Below the pieces are notes generated by a model, which made no database searches, was not told the DNA's origin, and saw only the letters and a list, made by a program, of their open reading frames with translations. A stretch of 64,000 nt of DNA from Streptomyces sp. B21-105 (lineage in GTDB: Bacteria > Actinomycetota > Actinomycetes > Streptomycetales > Streptomycetaceae), in the NCBI RefSeq assembly GCF_036898465.1, contig NZ_JARUMJ010000001.1, forward strand, positions 5,022,001-5,086,000, given 5' to 3'. Position numbers and translations under genes: made by a program. Every line of letters begins with the position of its first letter. The stretch's first letter is position 1. Below, piece after piece: positions 59,824-64,000 of the stretch.

Positions 59824-60750
59824 TTACTCCCGCTCCACCAACGTCAGCAGCGTCACCTCGGGCGGGCAGGCGAAGCGGACCGGGGTGTAGCGGCTCGCGC
59901 CGCAGCCCGCCGAGACGTGCAGGTAGGAGGTACGGCCCTCCGCCGTGTGCGTCGACAGCCCCTTGACGCGGTCCGTGTCCAGGTCGCAGTTGGTGACGAG
60001 GGCACCGTAGAAGGGGATGCAGAGCTGGCCGCCGTGGGTGTGTCCGGCCAGGATCAGGGGGTAGCCGTCCGCCGCGAAGGGGTCCAGGACCCGCAGGTAC
60101 GGGGCGTGCACCACGCCCATCGAGAAGTCGGACGACTCCGACGGACCGCCCGCCACCTGCGTGTAACGGTCGCGCTTGATGTGCGGGTCGTCCAGTCCCG
60201 TCAGCTCGATAGACGCGCCCTCGACCTTCAGTACGCCCCGGGTGTTCGTCAGGTTGAGCCAGCCCGCGGCGTCGAAGCCGTCGCGCAGGTCCTCCCACGG
60301 GTTGTGGACGACGTCCACCGCGGGCGCGTTTCCGTTCAGGCCGTGCCGGCCCTGGGCCTTCTCCAGCAGGTAGCGGGCGGGGTTGCGCAGCTTCGGGCCG
60401 TAGTAGTCGTTCGAGCCGAAGACGTACGCACCTGGGAACTCCATCAGGGGCCCCAGCGCGTCCAGGGTCTCCGGGATGCCCTCCGGGTCGGACAGGTTGT
60501 CGCCCGTGTTGATCACGAAGTCGGGGCGCAGTCCGGCCAGCGAGCGCAGCCAGCGCTGCTTCTTGCGCTGGCCGCCGACCATGTGGATGTCGGAGACCTG
60601 CAACACGCGCAGGGGGCGCATTCCGGCGGGGAGGACGGGGACGGTGACCCGTCGGAGGCGGAAGGAGCGGGGCTCGAAACCCGCCGCGTACACCAGGCCG
60701 GCGGCGCCGACCGCCGCAATGGACAGTGGTACTCCGTATCGCGCGCGCAT
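59824..60750 (-). CDS. membrane-anchored calcineurin-type metallophosphoesterase
   Basis: A 308-residue phosphoesterase. An uncleaved N-terminal hydrophobic segment (IAAVGAAGLVYAAGF) precedes the five metal-site motifs in order: VSDIHM, NTGDNLSD, GSNDYYGP (GNHD-like), the isolated histidine, and LAGHTHGGQLCIPF. It resembles YkuE/YpbG-type enzymes acting on lipid A- or UDP-sugar-type phosphodiesters. ATG 60750 gives MRARYGVPLS. It is divergent from the GatB/YqeY gene. Confidence 0.92.
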   Translation of the reverse strand: MRARYGVPLSIAAVGAAGLVYAAGFEPRSFRLRRVTVPVLPAGMRPLRVLQVSDIHMVGGQRKKQRWLRSLAGLRPDFVINTGDNLSDPEGIPETLDALGPLMEFPGAYVFGSNDYYGPKLRNPARYLLEKAQGRHGLNGNAPAVDVVHNPWEDLRDGFDAAGWLNLTNTRGVLKVEGASIELTGLDDPHIKRDRYTQVAGGPSESSDFSMGVVHAPYLRVLDPFAADGYPLILAGHTHGGQLCIPFYGALVTNCDLDTDRVKGLSTHTAEGRTSYLHVSAGCGASRYTPVRFACPPEVTLLTLVERE

Positions 60751-61015
60751 ACGTCCATCGTCTCAGACCGCGCTGCTGCCTCCGTCCGCACGTCCCCGGA
60801 AGTGGAGGTGCGGGAGGAGGGGAGAGGGGGGAGGGGGACGAGAACGGGGGCGGGGGCGGACTCCATGGCCGTGCACGGCGCTGCCTCGCCGGTCTGCAAC
60901 GGGTGTGCGTTCGGCGGCCGTTGAGGGCTGCGGGGCCCAACTGTCCGGTGGCCTTCCCGCAGCGCCCGGTAAATGACCGGGCGTCGGGCCGTCCGCACCT
61001 GCGACAATCAGCCCC

Positions 61016-61480
61016 ATGACCACGCTCAAGTCGAAGCTGCAGGAAGACCTCAACGCTGCGATCAAGGAGCGCGACGAGCTCCGCTCCTCGACGCTCCGGC
61101 TGACGCTCACCGCGATCACCAAGGAGGAGGTCGCGGGCAAGGAGAAGCGCGAGCTCTCCGACGACGAGATCCTCAAGGTGATCGCCAAGGAGGCGAAGAA
61201 GCGCCGGGAGGCGGCCGACGCCTTCGCGCAGGGCGGCCGCCCCGAGAGCGCCGAGCGGGAGAAGGCGGAGGGTGAGCTGCTCGCCGGCTACCTGCCCAAG
61301 CAGCTCAGCGACGACGAGCTGAACGACATCGTCGGGCAGGCCGTCGAGGAGGCGAAGGCGGCCGGTGCCGAGGGGCCGCGGGCCATGGGCGCCGTGATGA
61401 AGATCGTGAACCCGAAGGTGGCCGGTCTGGCGGAGGGCGGCCGCGTCGCTGCCGTCGTCAAGAAGCTGCTCGCGGGCTGA
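61016..61480 (+). CDS. GatB/YqeY-domain protein
   Basis: A 154-residue helical protein: LKSKLQEDLNAAIKERDELR, LRLTLTAITKEEVAGKEKRE, DEILKVIAKEAKKRREAADA and LLAGYLPKQLSDDELNDIVG. The domain is the tRNA-binding tail of the GatB amidotransferase subunit in stand-alone form; its role is not settled. ATG 61016. It converges on the penicillin-binding protein gene, with a shared terminator between them. Confidence 0.93.
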   Translation: MTTLKSKLQEDLNAAIKERDELRSSTLRLTLTAITKEEVAGKEKRELSDDEILKVIAKEAKKRREAADAFAQGGRPESAEREKAEGELLAGYLPKQLSDDELNDIVGQAVEEAKAAGAEGPRAMGAVMKIVNPKVAGLAEGGRVAAVVKKLLAG

Positions 61481-61515
61481 CCTTTGGCGGGGCTGCCCCG
61501 CAGGTGCTCAAACGG

Positions 61516-61553
61516 ACGGTCCCTGACTCCTCCTTACGGGAGTCAGGGACCGT
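61516..61553. terminator. bidirectional terminator between GatB/YqeY and ponA genes
   Basis: ACGGTCCCTGACTCC and GGAGTCAGGGACCGT pair perfectly over 15 bp with an 8-nt loop, followed by TTTT on the plus strand. Confidence 0.9.
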
Positions 61554-61596
61554 TTTCACGTCTTGGGCTCAGTGGGTTCTCTTGGGCCCGGTGGGC

Positions 61597-63903
61597 TCAG
61601 CCGCGTCCGCCGCTGTTGTCGTTGCCGTTGCTCTGACCCTGGAAGAAGCCGCCGTTCGTGCCCCTGTTCGCGTTGCCGCCGTTGGTGTTTCCACCGTTGG
61701 TGTTGCCGCCGTTGGTGAGCAGTCCGCTGAGGAAACCGCCGTCGTCCCCGTTGTCGTCCCCGTTGTTGTCGCGGTTTCCGTTGCCGTTTCCATTGCCGTT
61801 GTTGTCGCCGCGGTCCTTCTCCGGGGGCTTCGGGATGAAGACCCTGTTGAACGGTGTGGCTTCCTTGCCCTTGAGCGCGCCGGTCATGGCGTCGCGCCAG
61901 ATGGGGCCGGGAGTGTCGCCGCCGTAGACCTCGCCGTGGTAGCGGCCGCCGATGTAGATGTTGGTCATCTCCACCTTCTGGGTGGCGCTGCCGACCCAGA
62001 CGGCGCCCGAGAGGTTCGGGGTGTAGCCGACGAACCAGGCGTTCTTGCGGGAGTCCGTCGTACCCGTCTTGCCGGCGTTGTCGCGGCCGGACAGACCGGC
62101 CTGCTTACCCGTACCGGAGTCGACCACGCCGCTCAACAGGGTGTTGATGGTGTCCGCGGTCTTCTCGCTCATCGCGCGCGAGCAGGTCGACTTCGGGACT
62201 TCGAGCGACTTCTTCGTGCCGCCCACGGTCTGGGTGATCGACTCGATGGCGATCGGGGTGCAGTACATGCCGCGGCTGGCGAAGGCGGCGTAGGCGCTCG
62301 CCATCGTCAGAGGGGAGAGACCGGTGGAGCCCAGGGTCATCGAGGAGGGAACCTCGGGGACCTTGGTGCCGTTGCCCTGGACCACGCCCAGCTTGTCGGT
62401 CATCTTCACCACGGGGCACATACCGATGTCGGCGAGCATCTGCACGAAGTACGTGTTGACCGACAGCTCCATGGCCTTCTGCAGCTGGTACGGCCCCTTC
62501 TCGGACTCGCTCTCGTTCTCCAGGGTGTACTTGGGCCTGCCGTCGTTCGTCCACGGCTTGCTGCTGCACGTCTGGACCGTGTCCGGGTACGGCATCTGGT
62601 ACGGCGCCGAGTAGGACTGGTTCGCCGGCCGCCCCTCCTCCAGCGCGGCCGCGGCCACGAAGGGCTTGAAGGTCGAACCCGTCGGGAAGCCGAAGTTCGA
62701 GCCGCCCATGGAGGCGTTGACGGAGTAGTTGTACTCGGTCTCGTTCTTGCCGTAGCCGTACGGCTTCGACTGGCCCATGCCGAGGATCTTGCCGGTACCG
62801 GGCTCGACGAGGGTCGCGGCCGCGGCCACCTTGTCCGACTTGTAGACGTGGTCCTTGAGCGAGCTCTGGACGGACTTCTGGGCCTGCGGCTCGAGCGTCG
62901 TCCGGATCGTCAGACCGCCCTGGTTCCAGACCTTCGCCCGCTCCTCCTTGGTCTTGCCGAAGACCGGGTCGTTGCGGAAGACGCGTTCCACGTACTTGCA
63001 GAAGAAGCTGGCGCCCTGGACGGCGGTGATGCAGCCGTTCTTCGGCTTCTTGACCTTCAGGCCCAGCGGCGCCTGCTGCGCGGTGGCCGCCTCGGCCTCG
63101 GAGATGTCGCCGACCTCGGCCATGCGCTTCAGCACGGTGTTACGGCGCTTGGTGGCCTCGGCCTCGTCGTTGACCGGGTCGTAGCGGCTGGGCGACTGGA
63201 CGATGCCGGCCAGCAGCGCGGCCTGGGGGAGCGTGAGGTTCTTGGCGTGCGTGGAGAAGTAGCGCTGGGAGGCCGCTTCGACGCCGTAGGCCTGCTCGCC
63301 GAAGAACGTGATGTTCAGGTAGTTCTCGAGGATCTTCTTCTTGCTGAGCTCTTCCTCGAGCTGGATCGCGTACTTCAGCTCTTTGATCTTGCGTCCGATG
63401 GTCTGCTGCGTGGCCTGCGCGACCTTCGTCGGATCGTCGCCCGCCTCCTCGACGGCGACGTTCTTCACGAGTTGCTGCGTGAGCGTGGAAGCGCCCTGGG
63501 ACACCCCGCTGCTCTGCACGTTCTTGTTGAGCGCGCGCAGGACGCCCTTGAGGTCGACTGCGCCGTGCTCGTAGAAGCGCGAGTCCTCGATCGCGACGAT
63601 CGCCTTCTGCATGTAGGGCGAGACGCTCTTCAGGTCGACCACCGTGCGGTCACGTGAGTAGACGGTGGCGATCAGGCCGCCCTCGGAGTCGAGGATCGTG
63701 GTGCGCTGGCTCAGTGGCGGCGTCTTGAGATTGGCCGGGAGTTCGTCGAACGACTCCACCGACCCCTTGGCGGCCAGGCCCAGCGCCCCGAAGGCGGGCA
63801 GGGCGATGCCGGCCAGCACCGCTCCCGCGAGCACACTGACACCGAGGAACTTGGCGGCCTGTTGCGTTGGCGACAGACCACCGCCCGAGCGCTTCTTTGG
63901 CAT
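61597..63903 (-). CDS. class A penicillin-binding protein (transglycosylase/transpeptidase)
   Basis: A 768-residue bifunctional peptidoglycan synthase (PonA/PBP1A-like). One N-terminal membrane helix (LGVSVLAGAVLAGIALPAFG) is followed by the transglycosylase motif EDSRFYEHGAVDLKGVLRAL and TLTQQLVKN, then the transpeptidase motifs GSTFKPF, SVN in ELSVNTYF and GKTGTTDS. The C-terminus is an Asn/Gly/Asp-rich low-complexity tail. ATG 63903. In Streptomyces this gene is usually divergent from wblA, which would lie beyond the window edge. Confidence 0.95.
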   Translation of the reverse strand: MPKKRSGGGLSPTQQAAKFLGVSVLAGAVLAGIALPAFGALGLAAKGSVESFDELPANLKTPPLSQRTTILDSEGGLIATVYSRDRTVVDLKSVSPYMQKAIVAIEDSRFYEHGAVDLKGVLRALNKNVQSSGVSQGASTLTQQLVKNVAVEEAGDDPTKVAQATQQTIGRKIKELKYAIQLEEELSKKKILENYLNITFFGEQAYGVEAASQRYFSTHAKNLTLPQAALLAGIVQSPSRYDPVNDEAEATKRRNTVLKRMAEVGDISEAEAATAQQAPLGLKVKKPKNGCITAVQGASFFCKYVERVFRNDPVFGKTKEERAKVWNQGGLTIRTTLEPQAQKSVQSSLKDHVYKSDKVAAAATLVEPGTGKILGMGQSKPYGYGKNETEYNYSVNASMGGSNFGFPTGSTFKPFVAAAALEEGRPANQSYSAPYQMPYPDTVQTCSSKPWTNDGRPKYTLENESESEKGPYQLQKAMELSVNTYFVQMLADIGMCPVVKMTDKLGVVQGNGTKVPEVPSSMTLGSTGLSPLTMASAYAAFASRGMYCTPIAIESITQTVGGTKKSLEVPKSTCSRAMSEKTADTINTLLSGVVDSGTGKQAGLSGRDNAGKTGTTDSRKNAWFVGYTPNLSGAVWVGSATQKVEMTNIYIGGRYHGEVYGGDTPGPIWRDAMTGALKGKEATPFNRVFIPKPPEKDRGDNNGNGNGNGNRDNNGDDNGDDGGFLSGLLTNGGNTNGGNTNGGNANRGTNGGFFQGQSNGNDNSGGRG

Positions 63904-64000
63904 GAGGGCAGCCTAATCCGTAGTTATGAGCGTTCCGCAGGAGCATGGGCTTCTCGGAGCGTTCGAGTACCAGACCGTGACATCCAAGTGCAGCCGGGCC

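Noticed and set aside
1..64000. A secondary-metabolite gene cluster around the P450 or the exporter
   Set aside because: No polyketide synthase, peptide synthetase, terpene or RiPP genes are nearby; the surrounding genes are housekeeping.

Overview
The window is a very GC-rich, densely packed actinobacterial chromosome segment. High GC at third codon positions, GTG/TTG starts, 4-8 bp gene overlaps and the gene set (kynA-kynU, purA, ybaB-recR, lysC-asd, SURF1, ponA, ECF sigma factors, many sensor kinases and secreted lipoproteins) point to Streptomyces. It is mostly core-chromosome housekeeping with one accessory island.

Layout. 1-12.8 kb: the 3' part of class II fructose-bisphosphate aldolase, an MFS exporter, a DUF3151 protein, a tryptophan-catabolic cluster (kynA-kynU plus an alpha/beta hydrolase that fits the missing formamidase step), a NarL-type two-component pair, a cytochrome P450, a small membrane protein, a diacylglycerol-kinase-like protein and purA with strong terminators. 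12.8-20.4 kb: a VapBC-like pair, small conserved proteins, a GntR regulator overlapping a large membrane glycosyltransferase, and a class III aminotransferase. 20.4-27.1 kb: an amidotransferase-like protein with its MarR regulator, a Ser/Thr kinase, a SLATT-type membrane protein, ybaB-recR-DUF5063 and a secreted SnoaL-like protein. 27.2-34.8 kb: an OmpR-type two-component system, lysC-asd (with a probable internal start for the aspartokinase beta subunit), a SigE-family sigma factor coupled to a membrane protein, and SURF1. 35.3-46.4 kb: an S9 peptidase, a double-RCK channel protein, an ArsP/YraQ-type permease operon carrying what looks like an IS200/IS605-type end, small proteins, a ferredoxin, DUF2252, and an ECF41 sigma factor divergent from its CMD-family partner with a textbook ECF41 promoter between them.

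The accessory island runs from about 46.4-47.4 kb to a tRNA-Pro(CGG) gene at 58.84-58.91 kb. From left to right it holds a RICIN-fold protein, a GYD protein, a graveyard in which fragments of an antitoxin gene and an HNH nuclease gene are joined to the tail of a DUF3631 (integrative-element) gene, a complete ISL3 element with 30-bp perfect ends, a secreted protein and lipoprotein, then a minus-strand run: HTH-DUF488 (frameshifted), an unknown gene (frameshifted), a STAND-type NTPase, a ScoMcrA-like sulfur-binding-domain HNH nuclease and a second PIN/antitoxin pair. The intact nuclease-antitoxin pair and the decayed copy lie about 5.7 kb apart in the same orientation, so the island has been duplicated and eroded. 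This is the best candidate for an undescribed (probably defensive) module, though parts of it are broken.

58.9-64 kb returns to core genes: a Pr6Pr membrane protein, a metallophosphoesterase, a GatB/YqeY protein and a class A penicillin-binding protein whose start lies about 100 bp from the window edge. All calls rest on reading translated sequence by eye; no database search was run.
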